Assembly: GCA_002424095.1 (NCBI GenBank)
Contig: DIPL01000013.1
Location: 67,420 to 84,195 of the forward strand
DNA: 16,776 bases
From: Christensenella sp. UBA5489
Lineage (GTDB): Bacteria > Bacillota > Clostridia > Christensenellales > UBA1242
Direction: 5' to 3'
Positions 7,041-14,980 of this stretch are shown in pieces. Below the pieces are notes generated by a model that was not told the DNA's origin, ran no database searches, and saw only the letters and a program-made list of their open reading frames with translations. The first letter of the stretch is position 1, and each line of letters opens with the position of its first letter. The position numbers were made by a program, and so were the translations under genes.

Positions 7041-9713
7041 TTATTCGCCAAACAACCTCTTTACATAGTCATAAGCAATAATTTGCACCATTGTTCTACT
7101 CATTGGACTTGTAATGAGAAATGCTTGACCAACGCCAGCCGTAACAATTGAATTTTGTTCTTCTTCATTAATCTCGCCCGACTTTCTATAAAGATCAACT
7201 AAATCGTTCATATCGTTTGGGGCAAGTGCAAAGATAAGAGAATATTGACTGGCATTAATAACGGCTGTCGATTGTCTTTGAATTTCTGCCGAACCAACAA
7301 AGTCCTTGATATTTTGCGTAATAATGATTTGCATACCATTATATTTTCGAATTCTTTTCGCCATCTGTTGCATAAAGTTCAAAGCAATTGGATAGTCCGG
7401 ATTAATGAAAACGTGCGCTTCATCAACCGTAACAATAATTTTTCGCTTAGTATTAAATTTAAGGTTAAAATCACGATTTTTTATGATTTCATTGTCGAGG
7501 AATTTGAAAACCATAAGCATTTGCGCATTTGCAATTATTTCATTACGGTTAGCAAGCAATGAACGGAAATTAAAGCAGACAAAGTTTTCTTTTGTTGTAA
7601 CTGAGGTTGGGCCATTCCAAAGGTTTGAATTTCGTCCGCCCTTAGCAAATTTTTTAATATATGTTTGCACGGTTACAAAGTTTCGCTTATGATATTCATC
7701 TTGTTCTTCTTCAATCTTTTCGCTGATAAGGTCATATAAATCGTCAAAAATAGGATAGTCTTCAGGTGTTAATTTATAAAATAAGGTATTATTATCAATT
7801 CCCTTTCTTTGATATAGTTCAACAATTAAACTGTTAAGAGTTTCAAAAGCATCACTATTTATTCCCTGCAAAATTGTTTTAAAAAACTGTTCCAGAAATT
7901 GCAAATGAACCGAAAAAGTGTCGGTATCGGCTTTTCTTTCACTGAGTTCAGTTTCGGCATCTTCAACTTCTTCAAGTTCCAAAATATCATCTTTCAATGA
8001 AGTGATTACATGGAACGGGTTAAAAATTCCCATTTCCGATGAACCGACATCAATAAATTTACCTTTTAAATTATTACAAAGCGGAGTATATTCATTTTCA
8101 GGGTCTAAAATGAAAATTTTTGCATTGTCGGCTGCAAAGTTCGCAAGCATTGTTTTTGCAGCATAAGATTTTCCTGAACCTGATTTTCCAATTATCATCA
8201 TATTACTATTGACACGTTCGCGATTACGGACAAAAAAATCTACGAAAACAGGATATTCGTTTTCTCCAATGAAAATACCGTTTTTATCTTGCAATGCACC
8301 AGAAATGAATGGGAAAATCGCAGCAAGTGTTGAAGTTGGAATTCCACGTAAAGTGTCTTTAACGTTATCACGCATTGAAATGTTTGAACTGACAAAAGCA
8401 TCGACTTGTCGTCCGAACATTTCAGAATATCTAAAACCTTCCTGCTTTAAGATAGCGCGGACTTCTTTCCTTGCTGGTTCTTCACAGGTTATAAAAGTAT
8501 TTACATTATAAAGTTGTTGGTTGTTATTTTTCAAGCCGACAAGCAAGTTTTTAAGAGTATCCAAGTGCGTTTGATTTTCGATTTGTCGTGAACTTCTGCT
8601 GGATTTATAAAGTTTGCTTTCCATTTCAATAATTGCTTTATCAATTATTTTTTCAGCATCCATTTTTGGAATAGGTTTTATTTTTGTTACAACTTTTGTT
8701 TTGTCAAGCAAAAAAAGTGCTGCACCCCACGCATTAGGGACTTGCAACGGATAATCCGAAACAACAAAACTTCTATAAGGATTATCGTCAATCCAAAAGC
8801 GACTTGCTTGAAATTTTATTTTATCAGGTAAAACCCAATTCATATGTTTTGACATTGGAATAACTTCCAATTCTCGTTCATCGAACTCTTTTCCGAAATT
8901 CGCCTTTAAAAAGATATTTAATTCTTGACCATATAATTTCTCAGTTGTAAGAGGTGTCGGTGAATTTTGCAACGTTGTCATCATTCCGTTTGTTGTATTT
9001 TCCAAAATTTCACGGTCTTTATCATATACGACAATATAAAAATGGTCTTTATAAATTTTTTCTTGTCTGTTAAAGGTTTCAATTCGGGACACTCTTTCTT
9101 CGAAAACACCCGAACGTGCATCAATTTCATCTTGTGTTATTTGTTTTTCATATTGCAATTCCAAAAGGTCATCAAACTTTTTGTCTTCACTATATATATA
9201 ATCATCTAAAATCATTGCCTTGCTGAGTTTGACAATTGAAGCTGTTTGTTCGTTAGAAAGACGTCGCAACGCATTTGCAAAAGTTTCAATCAGCATATTT
9301 TGCTTTTGTTCATTTAAAAGTCCAAATTCAGTTGGTTGAACTTCAATAACTTGTGCATAATATTTGCCAAAATCAACAAAGCGGTCTTGATGAAGCCCGA
9401 CGAATGGAACAATGTCAGAAATCGGAGAATGTCCCTTTATTTTTTCTTTGGAAAATTTCTTCCGCTGAGCAAAAAATCTCAGAATATATCCGAGTGTATA
9501 ATAAAGTCTAACATTATCTGCAACGTGGAAATATAAAGAAACAATAATAGTAACCCACGCAAAACCAATCCATATGCCAAGATTGTTTGCAAAATTACTC
9601 GCGAAAAGTGCAATAGCCACCGCTACACCAATAACGCCGAGAATTATATCTCCAAGGGTAATCCCCTTGATAAATTCCATTTTAATTTTAGTTTTACGTG
9701 GAATAACTCTCAT
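7041..9713 (-). CDS. VirB4/TraE-family ATPase with fused N-terminal two-helix membrane domain
   Basis: The 890-residue protein has two membrane helices near the N-terminus (about 19-38 and 44-63) preceded by RVIPRKTKIKMEF. This resembles the small PrgI/VirB3 subunit that is encoded separately or fused to VirB4 in type IV secretion systems. The VirB4 N-domain follows (about 95-480), then a AAA+/HerA-FtsK type motor: Walker A GKSGSGKS (509-516), DPENEY (537-542), Walker B VTVDEAH (761-767) and an IIITQN motif (796-801). All nucleotide-binding residues look intact. VirB4 ATPases power substrate export or pilus assembly at the inner membrane (family knowledge). No other T4SS, relaxase or coupling protein genes are in the window. 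No Shine-Dalgarno sequence precedes the ATG; a TATAAT box lies only 8 bases upstream. It could be a conjugation remnant or a stand-alone module. Confidence 0.85.
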   Translation of the reverse strand: MRVIPRKTKIKMEFIKGITLGDIILGVIGVAVAIALFASNFANNLGIWIGFAWVTIIVSLYFHVADNVRLYYTLGYILRFFAQRKKFSKEKIKGHSPISDIVPFVGLHQDRFVDFGKYYAQVIEVQPTEFGLLNEQKQNMLIETFANALRRLSNEQTASIVKLSKAMILDDYIYSEDKKFDDLLELQYEKQITQDEIDARSGVFEERVSRIETFNRQEKIYKDHFYIVVYDKDREILENTTNGMMTTLQNSPTPLTTEKLYGQELNIFLKANFGKEFDERELEVIPMSKHMNWVLPDKIKFQASRFWIDDNPYRSFVVSDYPLQVPNAWGAALFLLDKTKVVTKIKPIPKMDAEKIIDKAIIEMESKLYKSSRSSRQIENQTHLDTLKNLLVGLKNNNQQLYNVNTFITCEEPARKEVRAILKQEGFRYSEMFGRQVDAFVSSNISMRDNVKDTLRGIPTSTLAAIFPFISGALQDKNGIFIGENEYPVFVDFFVRNRERVNSNMMIIGKSGSGKSYAAKTMLANFAADNAKIFILDPENEYTPLCNNLKGKFIDVGSSEMGIFNPFHVITSLKDDILELEEVEDAETELSERKADTDTFSVHLQFLEQFFKTILQGINSDAFETLNSLIVELYQRKGIDNNTLFYKLTPEDYPIFDDLYDLISEKIEEEQDEYHKRNFVTVQTYIKKFAKGGRNSNLWNGPTSVTTKENFVCFNFRSLLANRNEIIANAQMLMVFKFLDNEIIKNRDFNLKFNTKRKIIVTVDEAHVFINPDYPIALNFMQQMAKRIRKYNGMQIIITQNIKDFVGSAEIQRQSTAVINASQYSLIFALAPNDMNDLVDLYRKSGEINEEEQNSIVTAGVGQAFLITSPMSRTMVQIIAYDYVKRLFGE

Positions 9714-9721
9714 AATAACTT

Positions 9722-9749
9722 ATTATAACTTAAAAGAGAAAAAAAACAA
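9722..9749 (-). promoter_or_regulatory. Possible near-leaderless promoter of virB4
   Basis: A perfect TATAAT (9727-9722, minus strand) lies 8 bases before the ATG. A weak -35, TTGTTT (9749-9744), lies 16 bases further upstream. Transcription would begin about 2 bases before the start codon, consistent with the lack of a ribosome site. Confidence 0.45.
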
Positions 9750-9798
9750 AGCAATTTAGATAAAACTTTAAATCATTTTTATGACTAAAAGAATTATT

Positions 9799-9814
9799 AA
9801 ATTGCTTTCAATTT
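9799..9814 (-). terminator. Weak hairpin after the 148-aa gene
   Basis: AAATTG (9799-9804) pairs with CAATTT (9809-9814) around a 4-base loop. On the minus strand it is followed by an AT-rich stretch ending in TTCTTTT. It could weakly end the 148-aa transcript ahead of virB4. Confidence 0.3.
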
Positions 9815-9829
9815 TAGAATTATTATTCT

Positions 9830-10276
9830 TTAAGATAATATTATAATACGTTGAATTTCTTTCTTTTTCTCTTTAAGTTTTTCTCTTGAAATTTCAGATT
9901 CAATATGCGAAATAACTTCCATTTGACAGGAAAACTGATATGCGTCGGATGCCAGCAACTCAAATTCGGATGTTGGACAAACAGAAAGTTTGTAATCGTT
10001 AGATTTAATTTCATCGCAAAATTTAAGAATAGGTTTCAAGCCGTGTGTTAAAACTTGTTGGCAAATTTCATTATATTCAAAAGGCAATAATGTCATATAA
10101 GAATTTAAATAATTCGTCCAACGTGCATATCTTTCATAACCTTGTTGTGTTATACATTCTCTAACAACCTTTTCTTCAATGGGGTCAAGTTTTGATTCTA
10201 CTTTAAAAATATCAAGTTTTCTATCTAAAAACTTTGTTATTGAATTTTCCACATTGATTTTTCCTATGTTTTCCAT
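9830..10276 (-). CDS. Hypothetical protein, 148 aa, soluble
   Basis: I do not recognise this protein. The open frame extends to 10330, but the start is placed at the internal ATG (10276), whose product begins MENIGK. A GAGG ribosome site (10288-10285) lies 8 bases before that ATG, and the promoter at 10296-10323 would start transcription downstream of the longer start. The product is hydrophilic, probably all-helical, without signal peptide or membrane helix. It ends in a strongly charged helix (EKLKEKKKEIQRIIILS) that may form a coiled coil. It lies immediately upstream of virB4 on the same strand, with 116 bases between them, so it may be an accessory of that gene; this is only positional. 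Confidence 0.6.
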   Translation of the reverse strand: MENIGKINVENSITKFLDRKLDIFKVESKLDPIEEKVVRECITQQGYERYARWTNYLNSYMTLLPFEYNEICQQVLTHGLKPILKFCDEIKSNDYKLSVCPTSEFELLASDAYQFSCQMEVISHIESEISREKLKEKKKEIQRIIILS

Positions 10277-10295
10277 ATCAAATACCTCTATTAAG

Positions 10296-10323
10296 ATTAT
10301 ACTCCAACTAGAAATTTTTGCAA
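10296..10323 (-). promoter_or_regulatory. Sigma-A promoter of the 148-aa gene
   Basis: On the minus strand, TTGCAA (10323-10318) and TATAAT (10301-10296) are 16 bases apart. The start would be near 10289, just ahead of the ribosome site, which supports the shorter start at 10276. Confidence 0.6.
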
Positions 10324-10420
10324 TAGGCAATATTTTGATTTATGTTAAAAAGTTTTATAAATTTCAATTAAAAATTATGAAAAAATAGCAATTTAAGTAT
10401 GAAGTTGGAAAAGAGCAGTC

Positions 10421-10449
10421 TTGACAAGTTAAGGTGGTTGAGTTATAAT
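10421..10449 (+). promoter_or_regulatory. Perfect consensus sigma-A promoter of the coaE-like gene
   Basis: TTGACA (10421-10426) and TATAAT (10444-10449) are 17 bases apart. The expected leader is about 69 bases, AT-rich, with no strong hairpin that I can see. Confidence 0.85.
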
Positions 10450-10524
10450 TCAAAAGAACCTTTAAGAATTTATTTTTAATTTTTAAATATAATAATAAAG
10501 AGGGATACATAAAAAGGGGTAAAA

Positions 10525-11190
10525 ATGATAATAGGTATAACAGGGGCAACTGGAAGTGGCAAAACAACTATTGCGACAAAAGTTGTAGAAAAATTAGGAA
10601 ATGCAAGCGAACTTGTTTCAATTGATGAAATTGGGCATGATGTAACTGCTATTCCTGAAATTAAACATAAACTTGTAAAGAAATTCGGTGCTGAAATTTT
10701 GGATGAAAATAAAGAAATTGACAGAAAGAAACTCGGAGCGATTGTTTTCAACGATGATGAAAGCATGGATTTTTTAACAAAAATAACTTGGCCAAAAATG
10801 GAAAGAATGATTTTCCAAAAGATGAGAAATACAGAGAGCAAATATTTAATTTTAGAATATTCGCTTTTACCTTTGGCAGAACGTGTATGGGATAAATGTG
10901 ATTTAAGAATTTTGATTAAACGCCCAGATAAAATCCGTATGGAAGGGCTTGTTTTAAGAGATAAGGTTTCGGCATCTTATTTGCGTTCACGTGAAAAGGC
11001 ATCGCTTGATTATTCGGATTTTAGAACTGATATTGATAAAACCTTTAAGAATATAAATCACGATGACGTAAACAAGGCAGTGTTATCAATAGTAGCGGAG
11101 ATTGCAAAATTGGAAAAGATAAATAAAGGTGTGAACATAACCAGGGGTACGCAGGGACGAGGAGCAAGCGCAGTTGGACTATCTAGATAA
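10525..11190 (+). CDS. coaE: Dephospho-CoA kinase-like P-loop kinase (divergent CoaE)
   Basis: The 221-residue protein has a P-loop GATGSGKT (7-14) and follows the CoaE pattern: an SIDEIGHD segment (32-39) where CoaE has DAD, then IDRKKLGAIVF (65-75), a short LTKITWP (84-90) where CoaE has an IVHP-like motif, and a LEYSLLPLAE stretch (110-119) where CoaE has DIPLLFE. CoaE phosphorylates dephospho-CoA with ATP in the last step of CoA synthesis. Here the second Asp of DAD, the His of HP, and the Asp and Pro of DIPLL are all replaced. It may be a fast-evolving true CoaE or a paralogue with another substrate. The last 25 or so residues, rich in Gly, Arg and Ser, extend beyond the usual end. The ribosome site AGGGG lies 5 bases before the ATG. 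The gene has its own perfect promoter and a terminator follows the stop. Confidence 0.7.
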   Translation: MIIGITGATGSGKTTIATKVVEKLGNASELVSIDEIGHDVTAIPEIKHKLVKKFGAEILDENKEIDRKKLGAIVFNDDESMDFLTKITWPKMERMIFQKMRNTESKYLILEYSLLPLAERVWDKCDLRILIKRPDKIRMEGLVLRDKVSASYLRSREKASLDYSDFRTDIDKTFKNINHDDVNKAVLSIVAEIAKLEKINKGVNITRGTQGRGASAVGLSR

Positions 11191-11202
11191 TTATAAAACA
11201 AT

Positions 11203-11232
11203 AAAAAAACGGCATATTATATGCCGTTTTTT
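11203..11232. terminator. Bidirectional rho-independent terminator
   Basis: The stem ACGGCATA (11209-11216) / TATGCCGT (11220-11227) has a 3-base loop, preceded by an A-run and followed by a T-run. It separates the convergent coaE-like gene (plus) and spoIVA (minus) and gives both a U-tail. Confidence 0.9.
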
Positions 11233-11265
11233 ATTAATAGAATACTTAAAAATCAGATGAAGTAA

Positions 11266-12756
11266 TTACAATAAAATACAAATGATACCACCTTTGCCCT
11301 CGTTAACAATACGTGTTAAAGTTTTTCGAATTTTTCGCTGTGCCTCGACAGGCATAAGCACAATTTTAGATTTTATGCCATCGCTTACAAGTGAATGTAA
11401 ACTCTTTCCGAAAATATTCGTTTCCCAAATGCTATCTAAATTATTTTCAAATTCATTATTGAGATAGGTAACCAAATCTTGACTTTGTTGTTCTGTGCCA
11501 ACAAGCGGATTTATTTCTGTTTCAACATCAATTTTCATAATATGCAGACTTGATGCAGAAGCTTTCAATTTAACGCCGAATCGTCCACCTTGCTTAACAA
11601 TTTCTGGTTCATCAAGCATTAAATCTTCAATACGTGGATTAACAACACCATAACCAGTTTGTTCGACTTGAATAAGTGCATCTTCTAATCTCTCATATGT
11701 TTTTTTAGCGTGCGCAAGTTCACGAATATAATTTATTAAATGAAAATCATTTTTAATTTCCGTGTCGCATTGTGCCGAGAGCACTTTGTAAAACAAATGT
11801 GGCTTTGGCATAATCTTAAAAGTAACATAACCATCGCCAAGTTTGATTTTATCAATTCCAACAGGGTCGAAATCGCTACTATCATTAAAAGCAACAGCAG
11901 ATTTGTCAATTTGCCCGATTTTAGTTATCTTGTCGCTGAATTTTCTCACTTCATTTAATATTGAAGAAATAATTTCATTATCATAAGGAAGCGCCTGCAT
12001 CCATTCAGGCATATTAACTTTTAAAACTTTAATAGGGAATTCAAGCAAAATTTTCTCAAACATTTGCTCAATATCATTGTTTGTTAAATTTGTTGCATCA
12101 ATCGCCATTGTTGGAACGTTGTATTTGTTTTCTAATTTTTGTTTAAGAGTTAAGCACTCCGAACTTGAAGGTTCTCTTGAATTTATTAGAATAATAAATG
12201 GCTTATTTGTTTCAGATAACTCACGTACAACACGTTCTTCGGCCTCAATATAATTGCTTCGGGGTATATCGCTGATTGTGCCATCAGTTGTTAAAACAAT
12301 ACCAATAGTTGAATGTTCATCGATAACTTTTTTTGTTCCAATTTCAGCCGCTTTTTCAAAAGGCATTTCATGGTCAGTCCACGGTGTTTTAACAAGACGT
12401 GGCTTGTCTCCTTCCTCATGTCCCATTGCGCCGGCAATTAAATAGCCAACACAATCAATCATTCGGACATTCATTTCAATATCGCCACCGTTCTCGCTTG
12501 CTACACTGATTTTTACTGCTTCGTTCGGCACAAATTTAGGTTGAGTTGTCATAATTGTACGACCTTCTGCACTTTGTGGAAGTTCATCAATTGTCCGCTC
12601 TCTTACGTTCCTGTTTTTAATATTCGGAACAACCATATTTTGCATAAATTGAGTTATAAAAGTCGATTTTCCTGCTCGCACCGGACCGACAACACCGATG
12701 TAAATATCTCCATTTGTTCTATCCTTAATATCTTTATAAATAGAGTAATTTTCCAT
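11266..12756 (-). CDS. spoIVA: Stage IV sporulation protein A, spore coat basement ATPase
   Basis: The 496-residue protein, close to the 492 residues of B. subtilis SpoIVA, matches this highly conserved family along its length. The N-terminus has IYIGVVGPVRAGKSTFI with Walker A GPVRAGKS (24-31), followed by the NRNVRERTIDELPQSAEGRTIMTTQP region and later segments typical of the family. The C-terminus ends GGIICILL, like the conserved terminal residues needed for polymerisation and SpoVM contact. SpoIVA uses ATP hydrolysis to assemble the coat platform on the outer forespore membrane in the mother cell (family knowledge). A strong GGAGGT ribosome site (12766-12761) precedes the ATG. A sigma-E/K-like promoter is visible upstream. 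It stands apart from other sporulation genes here, downstream of feoB on the same strand, with its own control. Confidence 0.97.
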   Translation of the reverse strand: MENYSIYKDIKDRTNGDIYIGVVGPVRAGKSTFITQFMQNMVVPNIKNRNVRERTIDELPQSAEGRTIMTTQPKFVPNEAVKISVASENGGDIEMNVRMIDCVGYLIAGAMGHEEGDKPRLVKTPWTDHEMPFEKAAEIGTKKVIDEHSTIGIVLTTDGTISDIPRSNYIEAEERVVRELSETNKPFIILINSREPSSSECLTLKQKLENKYNVPTMAIDATNLTNNDIEQMFEKILLEFPIKVLKVNMPEWMQALPYDNEIISSILNEVRKFSDKITKIGQIDKSAVAFNDSSDFDPVGIDKIKLGDGYVTFKIMPKPHLFYKVLSAQCDTEIKNDFHLINYIRELAHAKKTYERLEDALIQVEQTGYGVVNPRIEDLMLDEPEIVKQGGRFGVKLKASASSLHIMKIDVETEINPLVGTEQQSQDLVTYLNNEFENNLDSIWETNIFGKSLHSLVSDGIKSKIVLMPVEAQRKIRKTLTRIVNEGKGGIICILL

Positions 12757-12777
12757 TAAAACCTCCGTATTTAATAT

Positions 12778-12804
12778 ATGTTATGCACTGCTTTTTTAAC
12801 TTAT
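12778..12804 (-). promoter_or_regulatory. Candidate mother-cell (sigma-E/K) promoter of spoIVA
   Basis: On the minus strand, ATA (12804-12802), a 16-base spacer and CATAACAT (12785-12778) fit the sigma-E pattern ATA-N16-18-CATANNNT. The -10 also fits the sigma-K form CATANNNTA. The expected start near 12771 leaves a short leader with the ribosome site. The B. subtilis homologue is also transcribed by these sigma factors (family knowledge). Confidence 0.55.
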
Positions 12805-12835
12805 TACATAAAATTTGTCTAAATATTATAAAAAA

Positions 12836-14971
12836 TTACCTTATACATAGCCCGCATTTTTTACACGCATTTTTTTTACTTATATAGTCCCAAATCGAAA
12901 CAAATGAAAGAAGAACTATGAACGCACAAACGACAATGCAAAGAACATTAAAAATTCCGATAGATTCGGTTAAAATATATAAGTTATATATGATAAATGA
13001 AACAATATATGCGATGACTAATTGAATTGCAGTTGCAAAAAGCATCCATTTGGTACCGATTTCTCGCTTTAAAATTGCAATTGTTGCAAGACAAGGGCAG
13101 TATAACAAACAAAAACTCATATATGAAATTGCCGAAGCAGCAGTGAAATGCACTGCGGAATTTGGATTAATCACTGAATCTGAAACTTGATGATTCATTT
13201 CGTTGGATTGTACACTTATACCGTTAAAAATTGCAATTGAGGACACGACAATTTCTTTTGCAACGAAACCTGCTATGAGTGCTGAAACTGCTCCCCAATT
13301 ATTAAAGCCGAGTGGTGCAAAAATTGGCGCAAGAAACTCTCCGAGTGTTTGCAACATACTCTTTTTTCCACTCAATACGACATAAGAAAAATCATATGAA
13401 AAACTGCTTAAACACCAAACGATAATATTTACAGATATAAAAATAGTTGTGATTTTAATTAAAAATATTTTCATATTTAACCATATAAGTTTAAAAAGCC
13501 GTGAAATTTTTGGAATGCGGTAAGGTGGAAATTCTAAAATAAAAAAATTTTCATGTGATTTAAGTCCGAATCTATCTAACAACACACTCATAAATAATGC
13601 GACAAAAATACCGAGGAGATAAAGCAAAAAAATTATAAAAATATTTCCTGCTCCAAAAAATGCACCACCAAGAACGGCGTAAATCGGAAGTTTTGCCGAG
13701 CAACTCATATATGGCGTTATAATTGCAGTTTTGATTTTTGATTTTTGATTATCCATATTTCGTGCCGTAAGAACTGCACTAGCGGCACAGCCAAAGCCCA
13801 TAAGAAGTGTATATACACTTTTTCCTGAAAGTCCGACTTTGTTCAAAAGGTCTTCAAAAATAAATGCAATACGTGAAAAATATCCGCTATCTTCTAAAAT
13901 TGCAAGAAATAGAAAGAGAAAAACAATTTGTGGCAAGAATGAAACTAAACTTCCAACGCCACCTATAAGCCCGAATTCAACAAGCCCGCAAATCCACGGT
14001 ATTGAGCAAATTGTCTTAAAAAAATCTATAATAAAAGAACCAATTTGTTCTTGCACAATATAACTTAATAAATCAGAAAAATAAGCACCGACTGAAAAAA
14101 AAGTTAAATAAAAAATAGACAGCATAATTAATAGAAAAATTGGAATTGCTAAAAATTTATTAAGTAAAATTTTATCTAAAAATTCTTCGCCGTATGCTCT
14201 TTTATTTTTTCTAAAATCACAAATTTTTTTTATGAAATCGAATTTTTCTTTCGCAAGAATGGCATAATCAATTTTAAATGGCGGTTCAGAAAGAGAACTA
14301 TGTTCAAATTTTGAGTTTGCCGTTTCATCTTTAAATTCAGAGTTTATAAAATGCTCATCTTTTTCAATTATTTTAATTGTTTGGAACATATCAAGTTTTA
14401 AATTTAGTGCATTTTCTTTTATATAATTATATATTGTCGGTGAATAAATTTTTTTAAAAATATCAAAATCTTTTTGAGTTGAATCTTTTGTTTCATTAAA
14501 CTTTTTTGCAATTTTGCTTTTAAGAGTTGCCACTTCTTTTTTATTATCAAAATTTAAAACTTCCACATCAATTTCAAGTTCACGTTTGATTTTTTTTATA
14601 TCAATTTTTGCATCTTTTTTCCCCATTGTGTTGATGAGAAGTATAACGTTTACGCCGAATTCTATAAGTTCCAAAGTCAAAAAAAGATTACGATGCAAAT
14701 TAGAAACATCGCAAGTGTTGAGAATAAGGCTATTTTTATTTGAAAAAATATAATCAATTGCAACTTGTTCTTCAAAACTGAGTGCGGTAAGAGAATAAAT
14801 TCCCGGCAAGTCGACAACAGGATATTTTTGCCCGCCATACGCAAAAAATTTGATTTTTTCTTCAACGGTTACGCCGTGCCAGTTTCCTGTATGTTCGTCG
14901 CTTTTTGTAAGTGTATTTAAAAGTGTAGTTTTTCCCGTATTAGCATTTCCGACAAGCAAAATTTCTCTCAT
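12836..14971 (-). CDS. feoB: Ferrous iron transport protein B (GTPase-permease)
   Basis: The 711-residue membrane protein has the FeoB layout: an N-terminal G-domain (about 1-165), a helical linker (about 165-260), then a polytopic core. G1 is GNANTGKTT (8-16), G2 is GNWHGVTVE (29-37) and G3 is DLPG (54-57). The core carries GYFSRIAF (363-370), LSGKSVYTLLMGFGC (381-395) and MSCSAKLPIY (422-431). FeoB imports Fe2+ across the inner membrane. Unusual points are G4, where NTMG (114-117) replaces NxxD so the guanine-specifying Asp is missing; GFGCAAS (392-398), where many homologues have GCNVP; and a C-terminal CKKCGLC (703-709). The start follows an AAGGAT site that overlaps the feoA stop, so translation is coupled. 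It is a feoAB operon, with spoIVA next downstream on its own promoter. Confidence 0.93.
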   Translation of the reverse strand: MREILLVGNANTGKTTLLNTLTKSDEHTGNWHGVTVEEKIKFFAYGGQKYPVVDLPGIYSLTALSFEEQVAIDYIFSNKNSLILNTCDVSNLHRNLFLTLELIEFGVNVILLINTMGKKDAKIDIKKIKRELEIDVEVLNFDNKKEVATLKSKIAKKFNETKDSTQKDFDIFKKIYSPTIYNYIKENALNLKLDMFQTIKIIEKDEHFINSEFKDETANSKFEHSSLSEPPFKIDYAILAKEKFDFIKKICDFRKNKRAYGEEFLDKILLNKFLAIPIFLLIMLSIFYLTFFSVGAYFSDLLSYIVQEQIGSFIIDFFKTICSIPWICGLVEFGLIGGVGSLVSFLPQIVFLFLFLAILEDSGYFSRIAFIFEDLLNKVGLSGKSVYTLLMGFGCAASAVLTARNMDNQKSKIKTAIITPYMSCSAKLPIYAVLGGAFFGAGNIFIIFLLYLLGIFVALFMSVLLDRFGLKSHENFFILEFPPYRIPKISRLFKLIWLNMKIFLIKITTIFISVNIIVWCLSSFSYDFSYVVLSGKKSMLQTLGEFLAPIFAPLGFNNWGAVSALIAGFVAKEIVVSSIAIFNGISVQSNEMNHQVSDSVINPNSAVHFTAASAISYMSFCLLYCPCLATIAILKREIGTKWMLFATAIQLVIAYIVSFIIYNLYILTESIGIFNVLCIVVCAFIVLLSFVSIWDYISKKNACKKCGLCIR

Positions 14972-14980
14972 AAATTATCC

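Noticed and set aside
7245..8511. Several plus-strand frames of 82-105 aa inside virB4
   Set aside because: They mirror the codons of the conserved VirB4 motor domain, have no ribosome sites and resemble no family.
5311..10276. Complete integrative conjugative element
   Set aside because: No integrase, relaxase, VirD4, VirB6, single-strand binding protein or direct-repeat ends are visible; only the VirB4 motor is present.
9830..10330. Longer 166-aa version of the hypothetical gene starting at 10330
   Set aside because: The promoter -10 box (10301-10296) lies downstream of that start, and the ribosome site GAGG precedes the inner ATG at 10276.
10450..10524. Leader-encoded regulatory RNA in the coaE-like 5' region
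   Set aside because: The leader is about 69 bases of AT-rich sequence without a convincing stem-loop or terminator.
10476..10841. 121-aa open frame antisense to the coaE-like gene, with a hydrophobic C-terminus
   Set aside because: It is fully opposite a recognisable P-loop gene with promoter and ribosome site, and its own start has neither; it is a reading-frame shadow.
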